NCBI GenBank assembly: GCA_016719785.1
Contig: JADJYJ010000018.1
Coordinates: forward strand, 1-64,000
Source: Candidatus Amarolinea dominans
Lineage (GTDB): Bacteria > Chloroflexota > Anaerolineae > SSC4 > Amarolineaceae
Direction of reading: 5' to 3'
DNA: 64,000 nucleotides
Shown here: positions 8,559-18,473 of the stretch, piece by piece
How positions within the stretch are numbered: the first letter of the stretch is position 1
How the letters are laid out: each line of letters starts with the position of its first letter
The notes under the pieces: model-generated
The model's input: only the letters and a program-made list of their open reading frames with translations
Databases searched by the model: none
Told to the model about the DNA's origin: nothing
Made by a program: the position numbers and the translations under genes

Positions 8559-11500
8559 GTGGTGTATCCTTGCGGCAGGTACTGGCGGCCCACGATGATG
8601 TCGCCGAAGAAGACGGGGAATTCGGTGCGGGGGATGACGACGACGGGCACCAGGTTGGCGGTGATGGAGATGTTCTGCGGCCAGTCCACCTGTTCCACGA
8701 TGTAGGGGCCGGGGAGAAGCTGGTCGAAGCTGAAGGCGCCGTCTGCGCCGGTGGTAATTGTCGCGAGTACGATGTCGTCGGGCTGTAGTTTGGCGTCCCC
8801 AAACAGGTCCTGATGCAGCCGGATGGTGATGCCGACCAGGCCCGGCTCGCCCGCTTCGGGTACGCCGTTGTGATTCAGGTCGTGCCAGACGCGGCCGTAG
8901 ATGCGACCGGTGTTGGGCGTGGCGGTCGGCGTGGGGGTCAGGGTGGGCGTCGGCGTGGGCACGGCATTATCCGCAAAGTTGATCGCAATCTCCTGACCGG
9001 CCGCGACCTGGAACAGCACCAGGTTGGGACTGCCCGGTGGCGAGATGTAGCCGGTCGGGTCGGTCTCTTCCAGGCGATACTGGCCTGGCGTCAGGTTGGC
9101 GAAGCGGAAGCGGCCGTCCGCGGCGGTGTTGGTGCTGCCCACGAATTGATTGCTGAACGTCTTGAGCGTGATGAGGACGCCGCCCAGGGCCGGCTCGCCG
9201 TTGTCAGGCACGATGTTGCCGTCGAGGTCGTTCCAGACCAGGCCGCTGACCGCACCGGTGGGCGGCGTGGCCGTGGGCGTGGCCGTCGGCGTCAGGGTCG
9301 CCGTGCGCGTCGCGGTCGCCGTGGGCGTCAGGGTGGCGGTCGGGGTACGCGTGGCCGTCGGCGTCTGGGTTGAGGTAGGCGTCAGGGTGGGGGTGGCCGT
9401 CGGGTTGAAGCGATCGCCAAAGTTCGCCTCCAGGTCTGTGCCGGCCGCGACAAAGAGCACGATGGTGTTGGAGGTGGTGGAGGTGAAGCCAGGCAGGTCG
9501 GTCTCCTCCAGGCGGTACTGACCGGGCAGCAGGCTGTCGAAGTGGTAGCTGCCGTCGCCCGCGGTGGTGGTTGCGCCGACGATGTTGTTGCCCTGGTAGA
9601 GCAAGATGCTGACGCCAATCAGCCCCGGCTCGCCGGCCGTGGGCAGGCCATTACCATCGAGGTCGTTGAACACCAGGCCATGCACGCGACCCACCACCGG
9701 CGTACCGGTTGGGGTGGCGGTGGGCGTGGGGGTGCGTGACGGTGTGGGGGTGATCGTCGGTGTCGGCGTGGCAGTGGCAATCGGCGTGTCGGGGAAGTCA
9801 ATCGTCTGCACCGTGCCGCCCTGGACGGTGATGACACGCGTGTTGCTGCCGGGCGGCGAGGTGAAGCCGGCCGGATCGGTCTCTTGCAGCGTCACCGTGT
9901 TGCCGCTGCCCAGGTGATAGAACGCGAACGCGCCATTGGCGCCGGTGACGACGCTGTCAATCGGCGTGCTGTTGAAGATCAGGGTGATGGTCGCGCCGGC
10001 CAGGGTGGTTTCGCCCGGCTGGTAGACGTTGTCACCGTTGCTGTCCACGAAGACATGCCCGGCCACGGTGCCCTCATCGGGCGCGGGCGATGGCGTGAAG
10101 GTGGGCGTCACCGTGGGCGTGGGTGAACTGGTCGGCGTGGGGGTGTTCGTCGGCGTGTGGGTCGGCGTTGGCGTCGCGGTCGGCGGCGGCGGCACATAGA
10201 CGGCGTGATACTTGAGGATGGTGCCGTTGGCGCCCACGGCCCAACCGTCATAGGCGTTGACCATGTCGAGCCACAACAGGTTGTCGAGCACCGGGCTGCT
10301 CTGCGGAGTCCAGGTATTGCCCGCATTCACTGTCCAGCGAATGACACCGCCGTTGCCGATGGCCCAGCCCACCTGCGTATCCACGAAGCGAATATGGTTG
10401 AGGTCAGCATTGGTGCCGCTGGATTGTGTGGTCCAACTGTCGCCGGCGTCGGTGGTGCGCATAATGCGACCGGATTGACCCGAGATCCAGCCGAGGTAGA
10501 CATTCTTGAAATCTACGCCGAAGAGGTCGCCGCCGCTGCCTGGGTAACGGCGAATCCAGGTTGCGCCTCCATTATCGCTGGTGACGAAGGAGTCATAGAG
10601 CGTGACGCCATAGACGGCGTTTGCTGAGCCAAAGCTGAGGTCGCGGATATTGACCGACATGTTGGCGGACGAGAAGGCCCAGGAATTGCCGGCGTCGCTC
10701 GTGCGAAAGACAAATCCTTCCTTGCCCGCGGTGATGACATGGGCATTGTCGTAGCCTTGAACGAACCACAGGAAGCCAGTGTGCTGATTACCCTGGCCGT
10801 CATAGACATATTGGCGTGTCCAACTACTGCCGCCATCGGTGGTGTGGAGAATCACCCCGTAACGGCCGGCTACCCAGCCGTTGTTGGCATCCAGCGGAAA
10901 CTTGACTCCCCGCAGCCAGGCTGGATCGAGACCGGCGCCAGGATTTTCGGCGGGGCTGCTCAACTGGCGCCAGCTTTCACCGCCATCGGTTGTCTTGAGG
11001 ATTTGCGCGTCATCGCCGACCACATAGGCGGTATTGGCATCCACCGCGTCAACGCCCTTCAACTCTGTCACTGCCAGGGGCGCCGCGACCGCGAAGGGGC
11101 TTGAGCCGAGTTTATGTAACACGGTCTGGCCTGGCCCGGCTGCCCACAGCTCGCTGTCTGACAACGCGACCAGGCTGGTGACGCTCTTGCCTTGCGGATT
11201 CGGCGACCAGGTCCAGGTGTTACCGCCGTCGGTGGTGAACCAGGAGGTGCCCAGACCACCGGCCAGCCAGCCATGTTGTGCTGAAGCAAAGACAATAGCT
11301 TGCAGTGAGCGCGATTCGTTGATGTACTGACCGTTCCAACTGGCGCCGCCGTTGGTGGTGCGCAGCAGGGTGCCGGCCTCGCCCACGGCCCAGCCATTTT
11401 GCAGGCTGGTGAAGGCCACGTCCCACAGCCATTGCGGGCTGCCGCTGGCTTGTCCTGCCCAGGTCTGGCCGCCGTTACTGGTGGCCACGATGGTACCCAG

Positions 11501-12059
11501 GTTGCCGACGGCCCAGGCATGATCGGCATCTGCGGCAAAGAGGCTGTAGAGGTCCAGCGTCGTGTTGCTGGTCTGAGGCGACCAGGTCTGCCCGCCGTTG
11601 CTGGTGCGTAGAATCGTGCCGCCGCGGCCGACGGCCCAGCCTGTCATGGCATCCAGTAACTGGATGTCGGTCAGGCGGTTGACGGTCGGTGTGCCCTGGC
11701 TAACCCAGGTGGCGCCGCCATCGCTGGAGCGCCAGATGCGGCCCTCCGCGCCGGCAACCCAGCCATTGTTGGCGTCGAGGAAGTCCACGGCTTCCAGGTC
11801 TACCGCTGGCGACGCCTGGCGATAGGCCCAGGTCTGGCCGCCGTTGCTGGTGCGCATCAAATGGCCGCCCTTGCCCACGGCCCAGCCAGTCTGGCTGTTG
11901 ATGAAATCAATACTGTTCAGGTCATCGCCGCCGTGCCATTGCACGGTCCACTGGCCCTGGTTGGGCGGCGGCTCGGTGGCCGTAGGGGTGATGGTTGGGG
12001 TGTTGGTGGCCTGCGGTGTGCGCGTGGGCGTGGCGGTGCCCGGCGCACTGGTGGGGGGT
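8555..12059 (-). CDS. YCF48/BNR beta-propeller plus four SdrB-like domains; 3' part of a frameshifted giant surface protein
   Basis: After a Thr/Pro linker come 13 or so YCF48/BNR-type repeats (GWAVGxxGxxLRTSNGGQTW, Asp-box-like), covering about 700 residues and expected to fold as beta-propellers, then four SdrB-like domains (GLVFNDLDGNGLPTAGEPG and relatives) separated by Thr/Pro linkers. It ends in VGRQYLPQGYTT. The open frame extends upstream to 12409, but there it only overlaps the glycosidase-like gene out of frame. Changing the run of six C (plus-strand G at 12053-12058) to five joins both frames through a continuous Thr/Pro linker. No plausible start or ribosome-binding site exists at the junction, so this is best seen as the C-terminal part of one protein of about 1,795 residues. 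Function unknown; adhesion or extracellular polymer binding is a guess. Confidence 0.8.
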
Positions 12060-13940
12060 GGCGGTGGCTGCGCCCGGCGTGTGGGTGGGCGTGCTGGTGG
12101 GCGAGGTTCCGCCCTGGCGCGCCACGTCAACCATGTGAACCCACTCATTGCCATCGCTGAGCGAGTCCAGGCGGAAGTCACTGCCGCCGGTGAGGCTGTT
12201 GGCAAAGCGGGCGTTGTTGATGTGGAAGGTGGCGGTCTTCCAGGTGTTGCTGCCGGCCTTCTGCACCCACGGGTTGGCGCTGCCGTCGGGCGTTGCGACC
12301 TGTTCGCCGGCCGGGCTGTCATAACGCAGCGCCCAGCGGTCGGTGCCCACATCCGCGTACCAAACGGTAATGGCAACCTGGTTGCTGCCGCCGGCGATGT
12401 AGCCGTCATCTACCTTGAACCACATGTTGGGGTTACCGGTGGCCTGATCGGTGCGACGCACGACCCAGCCCTCCCTGCCGGCCGGTACGCTGGCGCTGTA
12501 GGGATTGGCAAAATAGGGCGATCCGCTCAAGCACCAGCGGCCACTGCAGCCCAGGCCGCTGACGCCGCTGTCGTTAGTCTCCGGCACGCTGCGGCCGCCG
12601 GCGACGTTGTCATCCTGAATCAGGTAGTAGCTGTAGTTGCCGATCTGCGGGTAATAGGACACGGTCTCCGGCTGCGCGTAACAGTAGGTGGTGGGGGTGC
12701 GGTGCTCGCGCATGGCGACCCACACGCTGGGCGTGTTCGCCAGGGTCTTGCCCACGTAGCGCGCGGTCCAATCAAAGATTGCCAGGTTCTCGGTGCGATC
12801 CTGGTGCGTCACCGGATCGTAGAAGAGGTCATAGTTCAGGCGCAGGAAGTCAACCTTCTTGTCCAGGCCGCTGAGCATGCCCCAGTAGACGCTGGAGGTG
12901 TCGCACAGCATGTAATCGTAGGTCTCGAAGGCGATGGGCACGCTGCGGTTGTGGTAGAAGATGGGATCATACATGCCGCATTCGACCGTGTTGTTGCAGC
13001 GGTCCACGCCCTGGATAGCGTTGTTGAAATCGGGGGTCAGGCCGTTGAAGGAAAGGCCTATGCCGCGCTCGGCCGCGTAGGCTGCCAGCAGCCAGCGCTC
13101 GCGATCCTGGAACGTCACCGAAGCAATCTGGATCATCAGCATTTTTTGCAGGCTGCCGCCGGTGCGGAAGGCGGCGGAGTAGCGATCCACGACGCTCTGC
13201 ATGGTGCTGATCCACAAATCCACGTTGAGGCCGGCGTTGACCAGCACATCCACGTCGCTGCCCTGCGCGGCGTGGTTTTCGCCAAAGGTGCCAAACCCCA
13301 GGGCCACCCATTCCAGGCGCGGGTCGTTCTTGTAGCGATTACCCAGGGCCTGGATGAACTGATCGTAGGTGTTGAGGTAGTCGGCGTCCCAGTAGCGGGG
13401 CAGGAGCCAGCGGCCGTTGACGCAGCCGCCCAGCGGGTATTGCGCGCTGCTGCACGCGCCGGCATCGAGGACGCTGTTGGGCGCGAGGGTGTAGAGGAAC
13501 GATGGCATGGCGCTGATGCCGCCGCAGCAGCGGCCATTGTAGGTGGTGATGCCGATCGCGGCCGCTTTGCCATACGATGCGATGGTTGCCAGGTACTGAT
13601 CGAGCGCGCCCCAGTTGAACTGGTTGGGGCCGGTGTGCAGCTCCGCCCAGTTGAAGGTGCGCAGGCTGCCGGTCAGGTGGTAGTAAGTGGGGTCCATGTT
13701 ACCGGTTTCGGCCACGACATAGATGCCGGGTCGCGTCACCGGCGGCACGGGCGCGTCCGGCCCAGTCTCAACGGGGCCGCTCGCCTGACCGACAGGCGGG
13801 GTTGGCTCAGGCGTCGCCGGGCTGCCGGCTGCGGGCAGGGTGGCGCCGAGGACGCAAAGTAAGATGAACAGGCCAAGCCAAGCCTGGCGAGCACGACGTA
13901 ACGGGTGGAGCGAAAGGTGAAAATGTTGGGTGATCTTCAT
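11922..13940 (-). CDS. Secreted glycoside-hydrolase-like TIM-barrel protein; 5' part of frameshifted giant protein
   Basis: Signal peptide (basic n-region, core GLFILLCVLGATLPAAG), then a Pro-rich stretch and a TIM-barrel-like domain: WAELHTGPNQFNWGALDQYL and GKAAAIGITTYNGRC are typical of the first strands of glycosidases of the GH42/GH-A kind. Candidate acid/base is the Glu in GFGTFGENHA and candidate nucleophile the Glu in PIAFETYDYML; both are guesses from position. A C-terminal beta-sandwich ends at HMVDVARQGG. The start is ATG 13940, preceded by AAGGAGG about 9 nt upstream. After codons at about 12060 the frame reads an out-of-frame His/Ala-rich tail to 11922, which is a frameshift artefact or mutation; the true continuation is the YCF48/SdrB frame. 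Confidence 0.78.
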   Translation of the reverse strand: MKITQHFHLSLHPLRRARQAWLGLFILLCVLGATLPAAGSPATPEPTPPVGQASGPVETGPDAPVPPVTRPGIYVVAETGNMDPTYYHLTGSLRTFNWAELHTGPNQFNWGALDQYLATIASYGKAAAIGITTYNGRCCGGISAMPSFLYTLAPNSVLDAGACSSAQYPLGGCVNGRWLLPRYWDADYLNTYDQFIQALGNRYKNDPRLEWVALGFGTFGENHAAQGSDVDVLVNAGLNVDLWISTMQSVVDRYSAAFRTGGSLQKMLMIQIASVTFQDRERWLLAAYAAERGIGLSFNGLTPDFNNAIQGVDRCNNTVECGMYDPIFYHNRSVPIAFETYDYMLCDTSSVYWGMLSGLDKKVDFLRLNYDLFYDPVTHQDRTENLAIFDWTARYVGKTLANTPSVWVAMREHRTPTTYCYAQPETVSYYPQIGNYSYYLIQDDNVAGGRSVPETNDSGVSGLGCSGRWCLSGSPYFANPYSASVPAGREGWVVRRTDQATGNPNMWFKVDDGYIAGGSNQVAITVWYADVGTDRWALRYDSPAGEQVATPDGSANPWVQKAGSNTWKTATFHINNARFANSLTGGSDFRLDSLSDGNEWVHMVDVARQGGTSPTSTPTHTPGAATATPHQCAGHRHAHAHTAGHQHPNHHPYGHRAAAQPGPVDRAMARRR
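12053..12058. other. Homopolymer frameshift site (G6 on plus strand)
   Basis: Six G on the plus strand (six C in the coding strand) sit where a Thr/Pro linker switches frame. With five bases the reading runs TATPTSAPGTATPT and on into the YCF48 domain. The run points to either an indel in sequencing or a real, possibly phase-variable, frameshift. Confidence 0.75.
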
Positions 13941-14050
13941 TTGAATCTGCCCTCCTTCAAGGACATAAAACACAAGCAATCTGAAGGATAGCAGGAGAAG
14001 ATGAAAATCGAATGAATAGAGGCGGCTTGCAAGGTGACAGTTCGTTCAAC

Positions 14051-15079
14051 TCACCCGGTTGGCCGTGAGGCGTTGGCCCAGGCGATGCGCGGGTCAATTT
14101 GGCGTGCCAGGCGGTAGGCCACGGGGCGGAATCCCCAGCGCGGCCAGAAACGGGCGGCCAGGAGATTGGTGCTGCGCCAGTCGGTGAGGCAGGTGGTGAA
14201 GCCGGCTTGCTGCGCGTGCGTCAGGCCGTGATGGGTGAGCGCGCTGCCGATGCCGCGCCCGCGGGCCGCGGCCACGGTGGCGGCCACGACTAACTCGGTA
14301 CACCTTTCGGGCGCCAACAAATTGACCTCTGCCGGATCGAGACGTTCGTACGCGGCCATGCTCAGCGCCTGTTCATGCTCCAGGGCCAGCCAAACGGTCA
14401 TCCCGGCATCGTCCACCATGCCGGCCCAACCGCCGCGTATCTCTTCTTCGTCCTCTGGCAGGGCAATGCCCCACACGGGCGCGGCCGTTAGGTGATCGCG
14501 AATGACCCGATACATCCCAGCCACCGCGGCGCGGTCGGCCGGCCCGGCCTGGCGAATCTCCAACGTTGGCGGGCGCGTAACGGTTGGGAGAGTCAGGCTG
14601 ACGAGCGACGCCAGCGCGTGTACCTGCTGGATGCCAAAGCTGAGATCGAACCAGGCGCCAATCAGGTCCGGAGTCGCAGCCGGCATGAGCGCAACATGGT
14701 GGAAGCAGCCATAGGCCACCCATTGGGCGCCGAGCATCTGATAGAGGTCACCGATCAGTTCGGGCGCTTGGCCTGGCGCCAGGGCGCAACCGGCCAGGCG
14801 CACCCAACCGGCGCGCCCCCAGATCTGATCGAAAACCATGTCGCCGATCAGATAGCCAACCAGGCGGTCGTGGTCGAACGCAGCCACGCCCGCGGCGTGG
14901 GGGCGTTGCCAGGCTTCGGTGACGGCCAGGGCTGCCTGCACCGGATCCTCGAAACGGGCGGGCAGTTCAGGCCGCGTCGCGCGCAGGAACTGCTGACGCA
15001 GCGCCAGGAGATCGCCGGCCGGCCTGAGCATGTCGGCCTGAAATGGCTCCAGGTGAAACACAGATGGCGTCATGGTCAT
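14051..15079 (-). CDS. GNAT-family N-acetyltransferase, two-domain
   Basis: A 342-residue protein with two GNAT-like halves. The C-terminal half has the acetyl-CoA pyrophosphate-binding motif RGRGIGSALTHHGL and the following TDWRSTNLLAARFWPRWGF, typical of GNATs; the N-terminal half (VAAFDHDRLVGYLIGDMVF) is a degenerate copy. Acceptor unknown. The start overlaps the ftsK stop by four bases (15076-15079), implying co-transcription with it. Confidence 0.85.
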   Translation of the reverse strand: MTMTPSVFHLEPFQADMLRPAGDLLALRQQFLRATRPELPARFEDPVQAALAVTEAWQRPHAAGVAAFDHDRLVGYLIGDMVFDQIWGRAGWVRLAGCALAPGQAPELIGDLYQMLGAQWVAYGCFHHVALMPAATPDLIGAWFDLSFGIQQVHALASLVSLTLPTVTRPPTLEIRQAGPADRAAVAGMYRVIRDHLTAAPVWGIALPEDEEEIRGGWAGMVDDAGMTVWLALEHEQALSMAAYERLDPAEVNLLAPERCTELVVAATVAAARGRGIGSALTHHGLTHAQQAGFTTCLTDWRSTNLLAARFWPRWGFRPVAYRLARQIDPRIAWANASRPTG

Positions 15080-17397
15080 GCCTCCGCTTGATTCTCCGTG
15101 TCCCCTTCTTCAGATTCCCCGCCCAGCAGCACCAGGCGCGAGCGTCCGCCGCCCTCATCCGGCCCCACGTAGCCTTTGGCTTCGAGCAGTTCGATCAGGC
15201 GGGCGGCGCGGGGGTAGCCGATGTGCAGTTGGCGCTGCAGCAGCGAGGCGGAGACGCGCTTACGACCCTGCACGGCCGCGAGTGCGTCGTGCAGTTCGTT
15301 GTCATCCTCCTGCTGTGCCATCAGGCCGGCCCAGGGTCGCGGCGCGGCATGATCGCCGGGCGGCGCCTGCCTGTGCCAGAAGGCCACGATGCGCTCGATC
15401 TCGCGCTCGCTGAGGTAACAGCCCTGCACGCGGCGCAGTTTGGCGCTGTCGGCCGTCATCAGCAGCATGTCGCCACGGCCCAGCAGCTTTTCGGCGCCGG
15501 GGGTATCCAGGATCACGCGCGAGTCAATCTGCGAGGTGACGGCAAAGGCGATACGTGCGGGAAAATTGGCCTTGATCAAACCGGTGACCACATCCACGCT
15601 CGGCCGCTGGGTGGCCAGCACCAGGTGGATGCCGGTTGCGCGTGCCATTTGCGCCAGGCGGCAGATGTGGCGCTCCACGTCGTCGGGCGCACTCATCATC
15701 AGGTCTGCCAGTTCGTCAATGATGATGACGATGGTGGGCAGCGGCGTCAGGTCTGAGCGCTTGGCCGCTTTTTCGTTGTAGCTCGCCAGGTTGCGCGCGC
15801 CCGCCTCGGCAAACTTGCGGTAGCGATCATCCATCTGCACCGTGGCCCACGTCAGCATGGCGACGGCATCCTCCACGTCGGTGACAACCGGCGCTAACAG
15901 GTGCGGAATACCGTTGTAGATCGGCAGTTCCACCCTCTTGGGGTCTACCATCAGAAAGCGGACCGTGTTCGGTGTGTTGTTGACCAGCAGGCTGGTGATG
16001 ATGGCGTTGATGCAAACCGACTTACCGGAGCCGGTGGCGCCGGCAATCAGCAGGTGTGGCATCCGGGTCAGATCGGCCGCCACCGCGGCGCCGCTGACAT
16101 CCTTGCCCAGGGCCACGGCCAGGGTGCTGCCTACCTTCTGAAATTCAGGGCTTTCCAACACGCCCCGCAGCGTGACCAGCGTGCTGCGAGGATTGGGCAC
16201 TTCGATGCCCACATAGGGCCGTCCTGGCACCGGCGCCTCGATGCGAATGGAAGACGCGGCCAGCGCCAGGGCCAGGTCGTCGCTCAGGCGCTCGATCTTA
16301 CTGACACGCACTTTGTAACGCTCACCATTGCGCTCGATGAACCCCGGTTCGACGCCGAACTGGGTGACGGTGGGGCCGCGACTGACGCTAACTACTTTGG
16401 CCGGCACATTGAACGCGGCCAGGGTGCGCTCGATGGTGTTCGCCATCTCGCGCACCGTCGCCTCGCCGAAACGCTGCGAGGTCTCCGAGGCCAGCAGGGT
16501 CAGCGGCGGCAACTGGGAGGGATGAACGCCGGCGGCGCTGACCGTGACCGTTGCGGGCACAGGCTGGAGCGCGGGGCCTGGTTTGCGGGAAGTACGGGCC
16601 GGGGGAGTCGCCCCAGTTGGCGCGGACGGCGCAGGTACACTTGAACGCGGGGCCGCGCCGGCTTTGGCCGACCCCTCTGCCGCGGCCGGCGGCGCGGGCG
16701 GGCGGGCTTCCGGCTGAATCTGCGCACGGGGCGCGGGCGCTTTGACCGCGGCCGGCCTGGTGACAGGCGGCACAGGCAACGGGTTCTGCTCCCAGGTTGG
16801 CGTGAAAGGCGCAGAGGATGGCGACACGGCGGCCGTGGGGTCGAGGCGCGGCGCTTCACCGCGCAGCCAATCCAGGCTGCGCAGCAAATGGTAGAGCAAG
16901 GATTGCCAGATGGGTCGCAGGATCAGATAGCCACCCGCCGCGGCCAGGACGATGAGCAACAGGGCGCTGACGCCATCGCCGACGATGTCATGCAGCAGAC
17001 TGCTCAGCGCCCAGCCCAGGTAACCGCCCCCGCGACCGGCCTGCGCATGGCGCAGTGGATCATCACCGCCCCACCACAGATGGGTCAAGGCCAGCAGGGC
17101 CACCAGCAGCAGCTCGACCCCCACGACGAGGGGCCAATGCCAGGTGACGGTGACGAAGCGGCGCACGATGAGCAGCAGACCAGCCAGCGCGACAGCCAAG
17201 CTCAGCGGCAGCGCGCCCCAGCCCAGCACCTGGCGCAGCAGAGGGGCCGCGCCGGAGGTTGCCTGCATCACACTCAACAGCGCCAGCGCGCCCGCGGCCA
17301 GAATAGCCAGGCCCACCGTCTCGTTTGACATCGAGTCGGGCGCCGGCGGCGGTTGCAGCGGAGGGCGATTCGGCAGCGGTGCATGCTTCTTTGACAT
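15076..17397 (-). CDS. ftsK: DNA translocase FtsK/SpoIIIE
   Basis: Hexameric ATP-driven DNA pump that clears chromosome termini at the division septum. Four N-terminal membrane segments (about residues 30-50, 60-80, 90-108, 145-165), a Pro/Ala-rich linker (about 190-300), then the RecA-like motor with Walker A GATGSGKSVCINAI near residue 452, FLMVDPKRVELPIYNGIPHL, Walker B TIVIIIDELADLMM and HLVLATQRPSVDVVTGLIKA. The C-terminal gamma winged helix (VSASLLQRQLHIGYPRAARL) would read KOPS-like sequences. At 773 residues it is of normal size for the SpoIIIE type. The S1-domain gene lies 26 bases upstream. Confidence 0.96.
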   Translation of the reverse strand: MSKKHAPLPNRPPLQPPPAPDSMSNETVGLAILAAGALALLSVMQATSGAAPLLRQVLGWGALPLSLAVALAGLLLIVRRFVTVTWHWPLVVGVELLLVALLALTHLWWGGDDPLRHAQAGRGGGYLGWALSSLLHDIVGDGVSALLLIVLAAAGGYLILRPIWQSLLYHLLRSLDWLRGEAPRLDPTAAVSPSSAPFTPTWEQNPLPVPPVTRPAAVKAPAPRAQIQPEARPPAPPAAAEGSAKAGAAPRSSVPAPSAPTGATPPARTSRKPGPALQPVPATVTVSAAGVHPSQLPPLTLLASETSQRFGEATVREMANTIERTLAAFNVPAKVVSVSRGPTVTQFGVEPGFIERNGERYKVRVSKIERLSDDLALALAASSIRIEAPVPGRPYVGIEVPNPRSTLVTLRGVLESPEFQKVGSTLAVALGKDVSGAAVAADLTRMPHLLIAGATGSGKSVCINAIITSLLVNNTPNTVRFLMVDPKRVELPIYNGIPHLLAPVVTDVEDAVAMLTWATVQMDDRYRKFAEAGARNLASYNEKAAKRSDLTPLPTIVIIIDELADLMMSAPDDVERHICRLAQMARATGIHLVLATQRPSVDVVTGLIKANFPARIAFAVTSQIDSRVILDTPGAEKLLGRGDMLLMTADSAKLRRVQGCYLSEREIERIVAFWHRQAPPGDHAAPRPWAGLMAQQEDDNELHDALAAVQGRKRVSASLLQRQLHIGYPRAARLIELLEAKGYVGPDEGGGRSRLVLLGGESEEGDTENQAEA

Positions 17398-17423
17398 AGG
17401 CGGTTAGATGTGTACGCTGGCAC

Positions 17424-18464
17424 TCACGTGCGAGCCTGCGGCCGGCGCAGACTGAGCGCCAGCCGGCGGTTGTGCGGATCAATGCTGAGCACACGTGCGG
17501 TCACGGTGGTGTTCTCCTGTACCACGTTGCGTGGATGCAAAAAACTACCTTCGGCCAACTCAGAGATGTGAATCAAGCCCTCCAGCCCCTCTTCCAGGCG
17601 CACGAAGGCGCCAAAGCTGACCACGTTGGTCACCATGCCCTGCACCTGTTGGCCGATCTGATAGCGCTCCTGCACGCTGGTCCACGGATCAGGGGTCAGG
17701 CGCTTGAGGCTCAGCCCCACCCGGCGCTGCTCCTTGTCCACATCCATCACAAAAACGGCAATGTGCTGCCCCAGTTGCAACACTTCAGCCGGATGCCCTA
17801 CCCGCCCCCAGGAAAGCTCGGAGATGTGAATCAAGCCTTCGACGCCTCCGCCCAGGTCCACAAAGGCGCCAAAATGACACAGGTTGCTGACCGTGCCGTT
17901 GCACCGGGCGTTGGGCTGCAGTTGGCTCAACACGTCAGGGGGGTTCTGTTCCTCTTGGGTGACGCGTTCGGACAGAATCAACCGATTGCGTCCCCGATCC
18001 AACTCGATGATGCGGATGCAAATGGGCTTCCCCACGCGCACGCCCAGCGAAAGCCGGCGGTTGTCGTTGACAAAAGTCAGGCCAATCAGATGGGAAGATG
18101 GCACGAAGCCGGTGAGCGAATTGAGTTTGACGAGCAAGCCACCGCGGTTGTAGGCCGTTACCATGAGTTCGTAGGTCTGATTTTGTGCCATGCCCTGCTC
18201 GGCCAGGCGCCAATCGTGCTCCTCAGGCGGCAGCTCCGCCAGTGAATCTGGCTCCTCCGGGGGCGCAGGAGTCGCATCGTAAACGGGTTGTGCCTCCTGC
18301 AGCAGGGGCGCCAGAGGCGGTTTCTCGTCGTACTCCTCTTCGGCCAATAATGACTCCCAATAACCATCTTCAGCCCACGGAGGGGTTTCTGCGTTTGTAT
18401 GGCTCGATCCTGTATGGCTCGATCCTGCCGGCTTCGCCTGCACACTACTATATTGACGCCGCAT
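17424..18464 (-). CDS. S1-domain RNA-binding protein (ribosomal protein S1-like)
   Basis: Three S1 OB-fold domains at about residues 95-170, 185-255 and 270-340; the second and third have the canonical GAFVDLGGGVEGLIHISEL and GAFVRLEEGLEGLIHISEL. The acidic N-terminal 90 residues are low in order and include a duplicated GSSHT made by a 15-bp tandem repeat at 18396-18425. Such three- to four-domain S1 proteins in non-proteobacteria act with the 30S subunit in mRNA binding. It sits 9 bases before the membrane sensor gene and 26 bases after ftsK, possibly in one transcript. Whether it is the bona fide S1 or a paralogue cannot be told. Confidence 0.85.
   Translation of the reverse strand: MRRQYSSVQAKPAGSSHTGSSHTNAETPPWAEDGYWESLLAEEEYDEKPPLAPLLQEAQPVYDATPAPPEEPDSLAELPPEEHDWRLAEQGMAQNQTYELMVTAYNRGGLLVKLNSLTGFVPSSHLIGLTFVNDNRRLSLGVRVGKPICIRIIELDRGRNRLILSERVTQEEQNPPDVLSQLQPNARCNGTVSNLCHFGAFVDLGGGVEGLIHISELSWGRVGHPAEVLQLGQHIAVFVMDVDKEQRRVGLSLKRLTPDPWTSVQERYQIGQQVQGMVTNVVSFGAFVRLEEGLEGLIHISELAEGSFLHPRNVVQENTTVTARVLSIDPHNRRLALSLRRPQART
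18396..18425. repeat. 15-bp direct tandem duplication in the S1-like gene
   Basis: TGTATGGCTCGATCC occurs twice back to back (18396-18410, 18411-18425), giving the in-frame peptide GSSHTGSSHT in the disordered N-terminus. Confidence 0.9.
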
Positions 18465-18473
18465 TGATAAACT

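Noticed and set aside
11844..13862. 672-codon plus-strand frame
   Set aside because: Antisense to the glycosidase-like gene; no domain or start signal.
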